From the NCBI GenBank assembly GCA_963750915.1, contig CAVVSF010000011.1:248001-312000 (forward strand): DNA of 64,000 nt, in the 5' to 3' direction. Origin of the DNA: DATBJJ01 sp963750915. GTDB taxonomy: Bacteria > Acidobacteriota > Vicinamibacteria > Vicinamibacterales > 2-12-FULL-66-21. Shown here piece after piece: positions 44,363-54,542 of this stretch. The notes under the pieces were generated by a model. It did no database searches, was not told the origin of the DNA, and saw nothing but the letters and a program-made list of their open reading frames with translations. Both the position numbers and the translations under genes were made by a program. Position 1 is the stretch's first letter. Each line of letters opens with the position of its first letter.

Positions 44363-45428
44363 CTACTTCAGTCGATCAGACAGCATCCCGATGCTGATCG
44401 CGTAGCTGGTGGCGCAGTTGTAGGCGAGCAGCGCTTCGTAGTTCTTGTAGACGAGGAAGTAGCGCGTGCCGTCGGTGACGAGCGACGCGTCGATGGCGCC
44501 GGCTGGCAGGGCTCCGCCCGCCAGCGTCCGCACGCCCATCGACTTCCACGCCTTCAGCGGTTTGGGTTCGGTCAGCACGCGGACGGCGCGGCAGCCCTCG
44601 TCCCGCCGCGGCACGGCGGCGACGGCCTTCAGTGCCGTCTTCGGCACCTTGACCTCGCGCCCCCACGTCGTCTCGTCCGACCAGCCGTGCTCGCGCAGGT
44701 AGAACGCGATCGACGCGAACACGTCGGGCAGCGACGTCCAGATGTCGCGGTCGCCGTCGCCGTCGAAGTCCTGCGAGAACTTGAGGTAGGTCGAGGGCAT
44801 GAACTGCGGCTGGCCGAGCGCGCCCGCCCACGACCCCTTCAGCTGCGCCAGCTCGATGTCGCCGCGGTTGACGATCTCGAGCGCGCTGAACAACTCGCTC
44901 CTGAAGAGCGTCGCGCGCCGGGGATCGTAGGCCAGGGTGGCCAGGGCCGGAATCGTCGGCCGGACGCCGGCGAAGCGGCCGAAGTTCGACTCGAGGCCCC
45001 AGACCGCGGTGAGGACGCGCGCCTGGACGCCGGTACTGCTTGCCGACCTTCTCGATCAGCGCCCGATGCTCGGTGTGCATCTGCTGCGCGGTGCGCACTG
45101 TCGCACGCGTCAGGCGGCGGTTGAGATACGACGTCAGGTCGAGCGCGAACTCCGCCTGCGTTCGATCACGCTCGAGAATCTGCGCCACCGGCTGGATGTC
45201 GGCGAACGCGGCGTCGATGACTTCCTGGCGGATGCCGCGCGCTACCGCCTCAGCCCGCAGTTCGGTGAGCCAGGCGTCGAAGGGCGGGAGAGTGGCAGGC
45301 GGGGATTCGACTGGCGGCTCCTGCGCCGCGGCACCAGGCAGTACCGCCGCGGAGGCCAGCACGATGGCGACGGCAATCGCGCCCGTACCGACGATCGCTT
45401 TCCATGACGTCGTGGCTGGCCGTCTCAT
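44363..45428 (-). CDS. MltB-type lytic murein transglycosylase, frameshifted at about 45033
   Basis: About 354 residues after repair. A signal peptide or anchor (about 10-32) precedes an SLT_2 domain: FDAWLTELRAEAVARGIRQE, TYLNRRLTRATV-like helices, then VWGLESNFGRF with the catalytic Glu, and AQLKGSWAGALGQPQFMPST. The frame breaks after KVGKQY: removing one C of TACCGG (plus strand CGGTACT at 45031-45037) gives KQYGVQARVLTAVWG. No peptidoglycan-binding domain follows. It cleaves the glycan strand to anhydromuropeptides at the envelope. It converges on the ZnuD-like gene, with paired repeat arrays between them. Confidence 0.85.
45031..45037 (+). other. One-base frameshift site (CGGTACT) in a minus-strand gene
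   Basis: The lytic transglycosylase reading frame breaks here. Removing one G/C pair restores KQYGVQARV. Confidence 0.8.
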
Positions 45429-45468
45429 CAATTGATTGTACGACACCTGCCCGGGATTCCGGCCGCCT

Positions 45469-47046
45469 TCAGCGCTGGTGCGCCTCCCGTCGGGCGAGCG
45501 CGGCGACGACGGCGGCGAGCTCCGCCGGCTCCACCGGCTTGCGCAGGTGGGCCTGGTAGCCGGCGTCAATCGCCTTGATGCGATCTGATTCGGCGGCGAA
45601 GGCGGTCAGGGCCGCGGCCGGCAGCGGCGCCGCCGGCGACTCGCGCCGCCGGACCTCCCGGATCAGGCCGTAGCCGTCGACGCCCGGCATCGCGATGTCG
45701 CTGAGGAGCACGTCGGGCCGATGCTTCTCGATTGTCTGGAGCGCTGCAGCCGCCGATTCGACCGCCGTCACTTCCGCGCCGCGGCTCTCGAGGATCGCGC
45801 TGACCAGGCCGCGCGCGTCGGCCTCGTTGTCGACGACCAGCACGCGGATGCCTTCGAGCGAGGTCTCGACGCACTCGCGATCGCCGTCGGGTACCCTGGC
45901 GCCGTCCGCCGTGACCGCGGCGACGGGAATCTTCACCGTGAACGCCGCGCCGCGGCCGGCCCCCTCGCTGGCGACCTCGATGCTGCCGCCGTGCATGTCG
46001 ACGATGTGCCGGACGATCGAGAGGCCGAGCCCGAGCCCGCCGTGCCGTCGGGTCGTCGCCGGATCCTGCTGCCGGAAGCGGTCGAACACGTGCGGCAGGA
46101 ACTCGGGCTCGATGCCGATGCCGGTGTCGCTGACGGTCAGGACGACACTGCCGTCGTCGCGTCCTTCCGACAGCCGCACGGTGCCGTTCTCGGGCGTGAA
46201 CTTGATGGCGTTGCTCAGCAGGTTCCAGATCACCTGCTGCATCCGCGCCTGATCGCACGACACACTCGTGCCGGAATCACCGTTCTCCCGCACGATCGTG
46301 ATGTGCTTCGCCGCCGCCGCCGGCACCGCGGTGTCGATAGCCGCCTGGAGGATGGCGTCGACGGCGACCGGCCGCAGCTCGAGCCGCAGCTGGTTGGTGA
46401 TGATGCGCGAAATGTCGAGCAGGTCGTCGATGAGCTGCGCCTGCAGCCGGGTATTGCGCTCGATGATCTCGATCGCGCGCCGCGCTGCCGCGGCATTGAG
46501 CTGGCCGCCGGCGAGCAGCTGCGTCCAGCCGAGAATCGCGTTGAGCGGCGTCCGCAGCTCGTGCGAGAGCGTCGCGAGGAACTCGTCCTTGGCGCGATTC
46601 GCCGCCTGCGCTTCGAGCCGGGCCCGCTGCTCGCGTTCGAGCAGCTCGCGCCGCTGCTGCTCGGCGCGCGACATCGACAGCGCGTAGCGCAGGCTGCGCT
46701 CGAGACGCTCGGGCGTCAGGTTGTTCTTGTCGAGATAGTCCGACGCTCCCGCCTTCATCAGCGCGACCGCGAGCTCCTGATCGCCCTGCCCGGTCAGCGC
46801 GACGACCGCGAGATCCATGCTGCGGTCGCGCAGGTCGCGGAGCAGCGTGACGCCGTCGGTGCCGGGGAGCCGGTAGTCGAGGAGAACGCAGTCGAAGCGC
46901 TCGCGCTGGACGGCGGCCAGGGCGCTGTCCCGATCGCCGCACTCGACGATCTCGGCGGCAACGCCTGCCGTCGCCAGCAGCCGCCTGACGGCGCGGCGAT
47001 CGACGAGGTCATCGTCGACGATGAGCAGCCGGAGCGCGTCAGTCAT
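45469..47046 (-). CDS. REC-HisKA-HATPase-REC hybrid histidine kinase
   Basis: A 525-residue cytoplasmic hybrid kinase. Receiver 1 (about 1-118) has LLIVDDD and the Asp in LLDYRLPG. A helical linker precedes HisKA with LATLSHELRTPLNA (His near 165), then HATPase with NLLSNAIKF, SDTGIGI and GLGLGLSIV. Receiver 2 (about 405-520) has VLVVDNEADA and the Asp in LLSDIAMPG. No membrane helix, so input probably comes from the phosphorelay upstream. The ATG at 47046 is preferred over a GTG at 47055. It lies 15 bases after the stop of the single-domain receiver and likely acts with it. Confidence 0.92.
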   Translation of the reverse strand: MTDALRLLIVDDDLVDRRAVRRLLATAGVAAEIVECGDRDSALAAVQRERFDCVLLDYRLPGTDGVTLLRDLRDRSMDLAVVALTGQGDQELAVALMKAGASDYLDKNNLTPERLERSLRYALSMSRAEQQRRELLEREQRARLEAQAANRAKDEFLATLSHELRTPLNAILGWTQLLAGGQLNAAAARRAIEIIERNTRLQAQLIDDLLDISRIITNQLRLELRPVAVDAILQAAIDTAVPAAAAKHITIVRENGDSGTSVSCDQARMQQVIWNLLSNAIKFTPENGTVRLSEGRDDGSVVLTVSDTGIGIEPEFLPHVFDRFRQQDPATTRRHGGLGLGLSIVRHIVDMHGGSIEVASEGAGRGAAFTVKIPVAAVTADGARVPDGDRECVETSLEGIRVLVVDNEADARGLVSAILESRGAEVTAVESAAAALQTIEKHRPDVLLSDIAMPGVDGYGLIREVRRRESPAAPLPAAALTAFAAESDRIKAIDAGYQAHLRKPVEPAELAAVVAALARREAHQR

Positions 47047-47061
47047 GGTCGGCACTCGTCA

Positions 47062-47478
47062 TCATGGCAGCTCGACCAGCGCCCAGTACTTGTTCAGCGC
47101 CGCCATTGTCTCGACGAAATTGACGAAGGTGACCGGCTTCAGCAGGTAGCCGGCGACGTTGAGGTTGTAGGCTTCGACCTTGTCGCGCTCGTCGTTCGAC
47201 GTCGTCAGTACGATGACGACGGTCGAGTGCAGATCGGGATCGGCGCGCAGCTCGCGCAGGAACTCCAGCCCGTTCATCCGCGGCATGTTGAGGTCGAGCA
47301 GGACGATGCGCCGCTCGCCGGGGACGTTGCCCGATCGCAGCATCGTCAGCGCGTCGATGCCGTTGTTGGCGACGAACAGCGGGTTGGCGATGCGGTTCTT
47401 CTCGAACGCCCGCTTGACGTTCATCACGTCGACGTTGTCGTCTTCGACGAGCAGGATGTTCAGAGCCTTTTCAGTCAT
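47062..47478 (-). CDS. Single-domain response regulator (Rcp1/CheY-like)
   Basis: A 138-residue stand-alone receiver of the Rcp1 type. It has LLVEDDNVDVMNVKRAFEKN, the Asp in RIVLLDLNMPRMNG, TTSNDERD and the Lys in AGYLLKPVT. It has no output domain. The ATG overlaps the upstream kinase TGA by 4 bases, so the kinase is the likely donor and the phosphate may pass to the hybrid kinase just downstream. Confidence 0.92.
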   Translation of the reverse strand: MTEKALNILLVEDDNVDVMNVKRAFEKNRIANPLFVANNGIDALTMLRSGNVPGERRIVLLDLNMPRMNGLEFLRELRADPDLHSTVVIVLTTSNDERDKVEAYNLNVAGYLLKPVTFVNFVETMAALNKYWALVELP

Positions 47479-48707
47479 GCCGCGGATTTTCTCCACAGGA
47501 AGCGGAACGTCGCGCCCGTCCCCGGGGCGGACTCGACCCAGGCCCGCCCGCGCTGCGACTCGACGATCTTCTTGACGAGCGCCAGGCCGATGCCGGCACC
47601 CTCGACGCGGTCGCGCGCTTCGAGCGTCTGGAAGATGCCCCAGATGCGATCGTGGAACTCGGGCGCGATGCCAGGGCCGTTGTCGCTGACCGAGAACTCG
47701 TAGAACGGTCCGACCCGGCGGCTGCCGATGACGATCGACGGGTCGTCGCGATTGGCGTGCTTGATGGCGTTGCCGATCAGATTCATGAATACCTGCTGCA
47801 GCAGCAGGCGCTCGGTCTCGACCGTCGGCAGATCCGGCTCGATCGAGATGGTGACGCTGTCCGGGGGCGACAGCAGGTCGACGACGTCCCCGACGACGTC
47901 GGCAACCGCGACGAACTCGGGCTGACCCTGCGCGCGGCCGGCGCGCGAGTACTGGAGCAGGCCTTCGATCAATCCTTCCATCCGGTGCATCCGCCCGCGC
48001 ATCAGCTCGAGCATCTCGCGCGTCTCGGCCTTCAGCTCGCCGCTGCCGACCAGGTCCTCCTCGATCCACTGCGCGAGGTTGGCGATGCCGCGCAGCGGCG
48101 CCCGGAGATCGTGCGACGCGGCGTAGGCGAACGAGTCGAGCTCGCGGTTGCTGCGTTCGAGGGCCAGCGCCAGCTCGGCGAGCTCCTGGCGCGTCCGGAC
48201 CGCGTCGGTGACGTCGACGGCGTGCGTCATCAGGCCGTAGACCGAGCCCGCCGGGTCGCGCAGCGGCTGGATGACGAGGTTGAGGAAGCGCTCGCGGACA
48301 CCGTTCTCCGTCGTGATCGAGTCCGCGACCTCTTTCCCCTCGTACGGCTGTCCGGTCGCGTACGCCGCGGTCATCTCGTCGATCCGCTCGCGCGGCAGCT
48401 CCGGAAACGCCTCCTGCATCGTCTGGCCGACGACGTTGCGTCCGCCGATCGAGCGGAGGAACAGGGCACTGACCGCTTCGATGCTGTGCTGCGGGCCGTG
48501 GGTCACGCAGATGAGGGCGGGCGCCTGAACGATCGCGTCCCTAAGCTCAGCCTTGTCGAGCGGTGATGGAGCTTCGACCGCTGCCGCGACGTGTGGATCG
48601 ATATCTCGCGACGAGGCGTCTGTAGGCGGACTGGTCACCGTATCTGTTGCTGCTGTCGGCACGCGATACACGGATTGGCGCGTACGGGGCAGGCAGAGGT
48701 AGATCAC
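47475..48707 (-). CDS. PAS-domain sensor histidine kinase
   Basis: A 410-residue soluble kinase. A PAS-like domain (about 53-170, ALICVTHGPQHSIEAVSALF, then VIQPLRDPAGSVYGLMTHAV) is followed by a short coiled coil. HisKA has FAYAASHDLRAPLRG (His near 197) in the phytochrome-kinase style; HATPase has NLIGNAIKHA, SDNGPGIAPEF and GAGIGLALV. The phytochrome-like HisKA agrees with the Rcp1-type regulator that overlaps its stop. No GAF/PHY or bilin Cys is visible, so light sensing is not supported. The signal is unknown. Confidence 0.9.
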   Translation of the reverse strand: MIYLCLPRTRQSVYRVPTAATDTVTSPPTDASSRDIDPHVAAAVEAPSPLDKAELRDAIVQAPALICVTHGPQHSIEAVSALFLRSIGGRNVVGQTMQEAFPELPRERIDEMTAAYATGQPYEGKEVADSITTENGVRERFLNLVIQPLRDPAGSVYGLMTHAVDVTDAVRTRQELAELALALERSNRELDSFAYAASHDLRAPLRGIANLAQWIEEDLVGSGELKAETREMLELMRGRMHRMEGLIEGLLQYSRAGRAQGQPEFVAVADVVGDVVDLLSPPDSVTISIEPDLPTVETERLLLQQVFMNLIGNAIKHANRDDPSIVIGSRRVGPFYEFSVSDNGPGIAPEFHDRIWGIFQTLEARDRVEGAGIGLALVKKIVESQRGRAWVESAPGTGATFRFLWRKSAA

Positions 48708-48762
48708 AGCAAGGCGGGTACCGCACGCCGGCCTGACCCGCGCAGATTCGCGGCCGTTACTG

Positions 48763-50270
<1,508 letters not shown>

Positions 50271-50274
<4 letters not shown>

Positions 50275-50861
50275 GCCGGCGAGTTCCCCTCCAGCTCGCG
50301 GGCGAGCCAGGCGCGGGCGATCGCCCAGTGGCGCTTCACCGTCGCCGGGGAGATGTTCATCGCGTCCGCGGTCTCTTCGACCGTCAGCCCGCCGAAGAAG
50401 CGCAGCTCGACGAGCCGCGCCTGCTCCGCATCGAGCCGCGCCAGCCTCTCGAGCGCGGCGTCGAGCGCGAGGATGTCGAAGGACTGCTCGCCGCCGGAGA
50501 CCAGCGCTTCGTCGAGGGTGACGCGCGGCTGCGCCCCGCCGCGCTTCAGCGCGCCGCGGGCGCGCGCCCGCTCGATCAGGATCTGCCGCATCGAGTGCGC
50601 GGCGATGGCGCAGAAGTGGGCGCGGTTCTGCCAGCGGTCGGGGCGGTCTTTCAGCAGCCGCAGGTAGGCCTCGTGGACGAGGGCCGTCGGCTGGAGCGTC
50701 TGGCCGGGGCGCTCGCGGCGCAGGTAGGCCGCCGCGAGCCGCCGCAGTTCCTGGTAGACGATCGGCAGCAGCGAATCGAGTTCAACGCCTTCCCTCGACG
50801 CAGGCGTGGCCCCGACGCCATCGCCTCGCTCGGGCTTTGGCGGCTGCCGATCGTCGGCCAT
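50271..50861 (-). CDS. ECF RNA polymerase sigma factor (Sig-70_X6-like)
   Basis: A 196-residue ECF sigma factor. Region 2 (about 30-100) has LLPIVYQELRRLAAAYLRRE and LVHEAYLRLL; region 4 (about 140-190) has the HTH GLTVEETADAMNISPATVKR. The DPRWQNRAHFCAIAAHSMRQIL-type segment (here RPDRWQNRAHFCAIAAHSM) is characteristic of the group often paired with Ser/Thr kinases. No anti-sigma gene is present. The ATG shares a base with the cyclophilin stop and its own stop overlaps the kinase GTG, forming a three-gene operon. Confidence 0.92.
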
Positions 50862-51382
50862 CAGCTGACCCGCTCGATCGTCACCTTGTTCATCACGACC
50901 GGCGTCACCGGTCGATCCTGCCGTCCGGTCGCGACCGAGCCGATCTTCTTGACCACGTCGAGGCCGGAGACGACTTCGCCGAAGACCGAATGGCGATTGT
51001 CGAGGTGCGGCGTCGGCCCGAGCGTGATGAAGAACTGGCTGCCGTTGGTGTTGGGGCCGGCGTTGGCCATCGAGAGGATGCCGGCCCGGTCGTGGCGGCG
51101 CGACGGATGAAACTCATCCGCGAAGGTGAAGCCGGGACCGCCGGTGCCCTGGCCGAGCGGGTCGCCTCCCTGGATCATGAAGCCGTCGATGATCCGGTGG
51201 AAGATGATGCCGTCGTAGTACGGCGACGTCTTGCGCTCGCCGGTCCCCGGGTGCTTCCACTCCTTCGTTCCCTCGGCAAGGCCGACGAAGTTCTCAACCG
51301 TCTTCGGCGCCTCCTTGTCGAACAGGCGCACCGTGAACGACCCCTCGGTCGTATCGAATTTGGCGTAGATTCCTGGTTCCAT
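50861..51382 (-). CDS. Cyclophilin-type peptidyl-prolyl cis-trans isomerase
   Basis: A 173-residue cytoplasmic cyclophilin. FHRIIDGFMIQGGDPLG carries the catalytic Arg; GSQFFITLG and NRHSVFGEV complete the active site. Length and order match bacterial PpiA/PpiB, without a signal peptide. The ATG at 51382 (MEPGIYAKFD) is preferred; an in-frame TTG 22 codons upstream adds residues unlike the family. A TATAAT box lies about 68 bases upstream. It catalyses proline isomerisation during folding and heads the sigma/kinase operon. Confidence 0.93.
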   Translation of the reverse strand: MEPGIYAKFDTTEGSFTVRLFDKEAPKTVENFVGLAEGTKEWKHPGTGERKTSPYYDGIIFHRIIDGFMIQGGDPLGQGTGGPGFTFADEFHPSRRHDRAGILSMANAGPNTNGSQFFITLGPTPHLDNRHSVFGEVVSGLDVVKKIGSVATGRQDRPVTPVVMNKVTIERVS

Positions 51383-51450
51383 GCACGTCCTTGTGCCCGG
51401 CCTGGCGGATGAGCCGAAAGGGCCCGGTTTCGTGGCCTTCGGGCGCAAGA

Positions 51451-51456
51451 ATTATA
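51451..51456 (-). promoter_or_regulatory. -10 box TATAAT for the cyclophilin-sigma-kinase operon
   Basis: A perfect TATAAT on the minus strand, about 68 bases before the ATG at 51382. No clear -35 is visible, so activation by another factor is possible. Confidence 0.5.
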
Positions 51457-51492
51457 GCCAACAAAACTGACCGTACCGTCGTCTAACGTTGC

Positions 51493-51619
51493 GGGTCTGA
51501 GAAACCGGGCCGCGCACAGGGCGGACGGCCGGCGGAACCCGGAGATATCCCTTCTCCCTATCTCCGGGGCCGCCGCGTCCGTCCGCCCCTGTGCCGGCGC
51601 CGCCACTCAGACCCTTTTT
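51493..51619 (+). ncRNA. Candidate rod-like structured RNA ending in a T-run
   Basis: GGGTCTGAG pairs with CTCAGACCC (51493-51501 with 51606-51614). CACAG and GGCGGACGG pair with the block at 51579-51593 with one bulge. GGCGG pairs with CCGCC, and CCCGGAGATA pairs with TATCTCCGGG (51538-51547 with 51559-51568), leaving an 11-base loop. TTTTT follows at 51615-51619. It could be a small RNA or a strong plus-strand terminator in the 301-bp gap between divergent genes. No plus-strand promoter for it is clear. Confidence 0.5.
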
Positions 51620-51631
51620 CCGGTGTTGACC

Positions 51632-51669
51632 TACGAAGAACTTCGTTGACAAATACGAACGTCTTCGTA
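51632..51669 (+). promoter_or_regulatory. Two BlaI-type operators over the blaI-like promoter
   Basis: TACGAA-GAAC-TTCGTT (51632-51647) and TACGAA-CGTC-TTCGTA (51654-51669) are two near-identical dyads, 22 bp apart centre to centre (two DNA turns). A TTGACA -35 (51646-51651) lies between them. They likely bind BlaI dimers and repress the following operon. Confidence 0.8.
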
Positions 51670-51683
51670 GACGATAGGCGCTC

Positions 51684-52088
51684 ATGCCGCTACCTCGACC
51701 AACCGACGCCGAACTCGCCATCCTCCGCGTGTTGTGGGAGCGCGGGCCCAGCACCGTCCGCCAGGTCCACGACGCGCTGGCGCGCGACCGGGTGGCGGCG
51801 TACACGACGGCGCTCAAGCTGATGCAGATCATGACGGAGAAGGGGCTCCTCGGCCGGGACGAGCGCGATCGCACGCACGTCTATTCGCCGAAGCTCACCG
51901 AGGCGCAGACCCAGCGGCAGCTGATCCGCGACCTGCTCGATCGCGCTTTCGGCGGATCGTCGTCGAAGCTCGTGATGCAGGCGCTGGCGACGCGACGGGC
52001 GTCAGCCGAAGAACTGTCCGAGATCCGCCGGCTAATCGAGGTCCGCAAGGACAGCGATCAACGGGAGGACCGCAATGACCGCGATTGA
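51684..52088 (+). CDS. BlaI/MecI-family transcriptional repressor
   Basis: A 134-residue winged-helix repressor. PTDAELAILRVLWERGPSTV and TALKLMQIMTEKGLL are the DNA-binding helices; the C-terminal half (KLVMQALATRRASAEELSEI) is the dimerisation region. Length is typical (about 125-135). The ATG follows two operators by about 14 bases. It overlaps the M56 gene by 14 bases and will be inactivated by it or its signalling, giving autoregulated induction. No beta-lactamase gene is present here. Confidence 0.93.
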   Translation: MPLPRPTDAELAILRVLWERGPSTVRQVHDALARDRVAAYTTALKLMQIMTEKGLLGRDERDRTHVYSPKLTEAQTQRQLIRDLLDRAFGGSSSKLVMQALATRRASAEELSEIRRLIEVRKDSDQREDRNDRD

Positions 52089-54492
52089 CTCGATCCTCGG
52101 CCAGCCGGCAGCCCATGCCATCGGCTGGGCGCTGTTGCAGTTCGTGTGGCAGGGCGCGCTCATCGGCGGCCTCACGTTCCTCGCCCTCCTCGCGCTCAGG
52201 CGCAGCGCCGCCGACGTCCGCTACGTCGTCGCCTCGATTGGCCTCGCCGTCATGTTGACGATGCCGGTCGTGACGGCGCGGCAGGCGTGGCGATCGATGA
52301 CGTTGCAGCAACAGCTGAGCGGGCTGCGCGACGTCGCGGGCTCGGTGCAGCTTCTCGCGGTGGAGAGCCGGCGCCGCGAATGGCTTTCCTGGCCCGATCC
52401 CGCAGCGGCGGCGTCGATCCGCCCGGCCGGGAACGGCACGCTCGCCGCGCCGCATTCGAACTTCGGCCGGATCGCGGGCGGGGTTCCACCCGCAAAGCCC
52501 GCGGCGTCCCCGTCCCCGTCACCGCTGTTGTCGCCAGTCGCCTGGACGCGCGTCGCCGTGATCGTCTGGTTCACCGGCGTGCTCGCGCTGAGCCTGCGCC
52601 TGCTGGCCGGGTGGTTCATCGTGAGACGGCTGGCGACGCACGGCGCGACCGACGCGCCGCCCGAGTGGCGGCAGCTCGTCGCCCGGCTCGCCCGGCAGCT
52701 CCACATCTCGCGCCCGATCCGGCTCCTGCAATCGGCGCTGGTGGAAGTGCCGACCGTCATCGGCTGGGTGCGACCGGTCGTCCTCGTGCCGGCGAGCGCG
52801 CTCGCCGGCATGGCGCCGTCGCAGCTCGAAGCGATCCTCGCGCACGAGCTCGCGCACATCCGCCGCCACGATTACCTCGTCAACCTGCTGCAGACGGTGG
52901 TCGAGACGCTGCTGTTCTATCACCCGGCGGTCTGGTGGCTGTCGCGCCGCATCCGCATCGAGCGCGAGAATTGCTGCGACGATCTGGCGGTGAGCCTGTG
53001 TGGCGATCCGTATGCCTACGCGCAAGCACTCGCTGACCTCGAGGAGCGCCGCGGTTCCGTCTTCGCGCTCGCGGCCTCCGGCGGTTCGCTCATCGACCGG
53101 GTGCGGCGGCTGCTGACGGCGCCGGCGCACCCGGGCCGAGGCGCCGGCTGGCTCGCGGGCAGCGCCGCCGTCGCCGTCATTACCATCATGGCTGGCCTCG
53201 CCGCCGCGGCGATCGGCATCGATGTCGTCGACGCAAGGATGCGAAGCGCTGTCCTGCCAGGTGGGGCGACGGCCAATGTCGGCTCGAGCGAATCGACGGC
53301 GGCGCCGGCACAATCGACGCCGCAGAGGCCCGCTTCGTCGCCGGCCGCCTCCGAAACGATCGCGTCGCAGCGAACCACGCCGCCTCCCGCGCCGCCCGCA
53401 CCTCCGGCACCCCCGGCGCCCCCGGCGCCGCCACCCAGCCTCGATTCCGGCCGCGGCCGGACGACGATGAGCTGGTCGGACAGCAAGCGCAGGATGGAAC
53501 TGCGCTTCGAAGGCGTGGTCACCTTCAGCGACGACGACCGGGACGTGAAGTCGCTGTCGCCGGGAGGCATGTTCCGGCTCCGCGAGGGGGGCTGGTTGAG
53601 CTCGCGGACGATCGAGCTGACCGCCGACGCCTCGGGGACCATCCACCGGCGCTACTGGACCGGCATGTCCGAAAAGGACTTCGAGCCGGAGGGACGGCTG
53701 TGGCTCGCGGAAGCCTTGCCGCAGATCATCCGGCAGAGCGGCATCGCGGCGAAAGCGCGCGTCGCCCGCATCTTCAAGGCGCAGGGCGCCAAAGGCGTGC
53801 TGGCCGAGATCGACCTGATAAACGGCAGCTTCGGCAAGCGGGTCTACTTCAGCGAGCTGTTGAACACCCCGGCAATCGATGCGGCGGCGACGGCTCCAGC
53901 GCTGGCCCAGGCCGGCCGCCAGATCGACTCGGACTTCGAGCTCGCGACGCTGCTCATCGACGCCGGCCAGCGATTCATTGCCGACGACGGTGTCCGGCGC
54001 GCGTATGTCGAGGCGGCACGCTCGATTGACTCCGACTTCGAGCTGCGGCGCGCGCTGTCGACGCCCGTCGACACTGGCAAAATGGATGCGGCCGTCCTCG
54101 CCAGCCTGCTCGACGTCAGTCAGGGGATCGACTCAGACTTCGAGCTCGCGTCGCTGCTCGAGAACGTCGCGCAGCGCTATCAGCTCAACGACGTCCGCGG
54201 CCCGTTCTTCAAGGCGCTATCCGCGATCGACTCGTCGTTCGAGCATGCCCGTGTCATCAAGGCTGTGGCCGGGCGCGGCGACCTGGCGCCGGAAACGATC
54301 GTCGACACGCTGCGATCCGCCGAGCAGATCGACAGCGAATTCGAGTGCGCGCAGGCGCTCAAGGCCATCGTCTCGCAGCGTCAGCTGGCTGGCGACGCGC
54401 GCGATCTCTACATCAGGATCGCCGGGCGCTTCGGGGACTTCGAGGAAGGCCAGGCGATGACCGCGCTGGTGAAGTCGGAACGGCGGGACTGA
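52075..54492 (+). CDS. M56-family (BlaR1-like) metallopeptidase with C-terminal 34-residue repeats
   Basis: An 805-residue inner-membrane protein. Several helices (about 15-75 and 160-180), then the M56 motif ILAHELAHIRRHDY (about 255-270, HEXXH) with the second ligand in ENCCDDLA, and a further membrane helix (about 365-385). A Pro/Ala-rich stretch (about 400-455) follows, then a beta-rich domain and six repeats of about 34 residues starting with IDSDFE (about 616, 650, 684, 717, 751 and a degenerate one at 785). The penicillin-binding sensor of true BlaR1 is absent. It is expected to cleave or inactivate the BlaI-type repressor overlapping its start. The signal is unknown. Confidence 0.88.
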   Translation: MTAIDSILGQPAAHAIGWALLQFVWQGALIGGLTFLALLALRRSAADVRYVVASIGLAVMLTMPVVTARQAWRSMTLQQQLSGLRDVAGSVQLLAVESRRREWLSWPDPAAAASIRPAGNGTLAAPHSNFGRIAGGVPPAKPAASPSPSPLLSPVAWTRVAVIVWFTGVLALSLRLLAGWFIVRRLATHGATDAPPEWRQLVARLARQLHISRPIRLLQSALVEVPTVIGWVRPVVLVPASALAGMAPSQLEAILAHELAHIRRHDYLVNLLQTVVETLLFYHPAVWWLSRRIRIERENCCDDLAVSLCGDPYAYAQALADLEERRGSVFALAASGGSLIDRVRRLLTAPAHPGRGAGWLAGSAAVAVITIMAGLAAAAIGIDVVDARMRSAVLPGGATANVGSSESTAAPAQSTPQRPASSPAASETIASQRTTPPPAPPAPPAPPAPPAPPPSLDSGRGRTTMSWSDSKRRMELRFEGVVTFSDDDRDVKSLSPGGMFRLREGGWLSSRTIELTADASGTIHRRYWTGMSEKDFEPEGRLWLAEALPQIIRQSGIAAKARVARIFKAQGAKGVLAEIDLINGSFGKRVYFSELLNTPAIDAAATAPALAQAGRQIDSDFELATLLIDAGQRFIADDGVRRAYVEAARSIDSDFELRRALSTPVDTGKMDAAVLASLLDVSQGIDSDFELASLLENVAQRYQLNDVRGPFFKALSAIDSSFEHARVIKAVAGRGDLAPETIVDTLRSAEQIDSEFECAQALKAIVSQRQLAGDARDLYIRIAGRFGDFEEGQAMTALVKSERRD

Positions 54493-54504
54493 GGCCGGCC
54501 GTTG

Positions 54505-54542
54505 CGGACGACCGCACGACCGCACGACCGCGCACCCGGACC
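54505..54542. repeat. 8-bp tandem array between convergent stops
   Basis: CGGACGAC, CGCACGAC, CGCACGAC, CGCGCACC and CGGACC follow the M56 stop after 12 bases and reach the amidase stop codon. It belongs to the same octamer class as 5541-5622. Confidence 0.7.
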
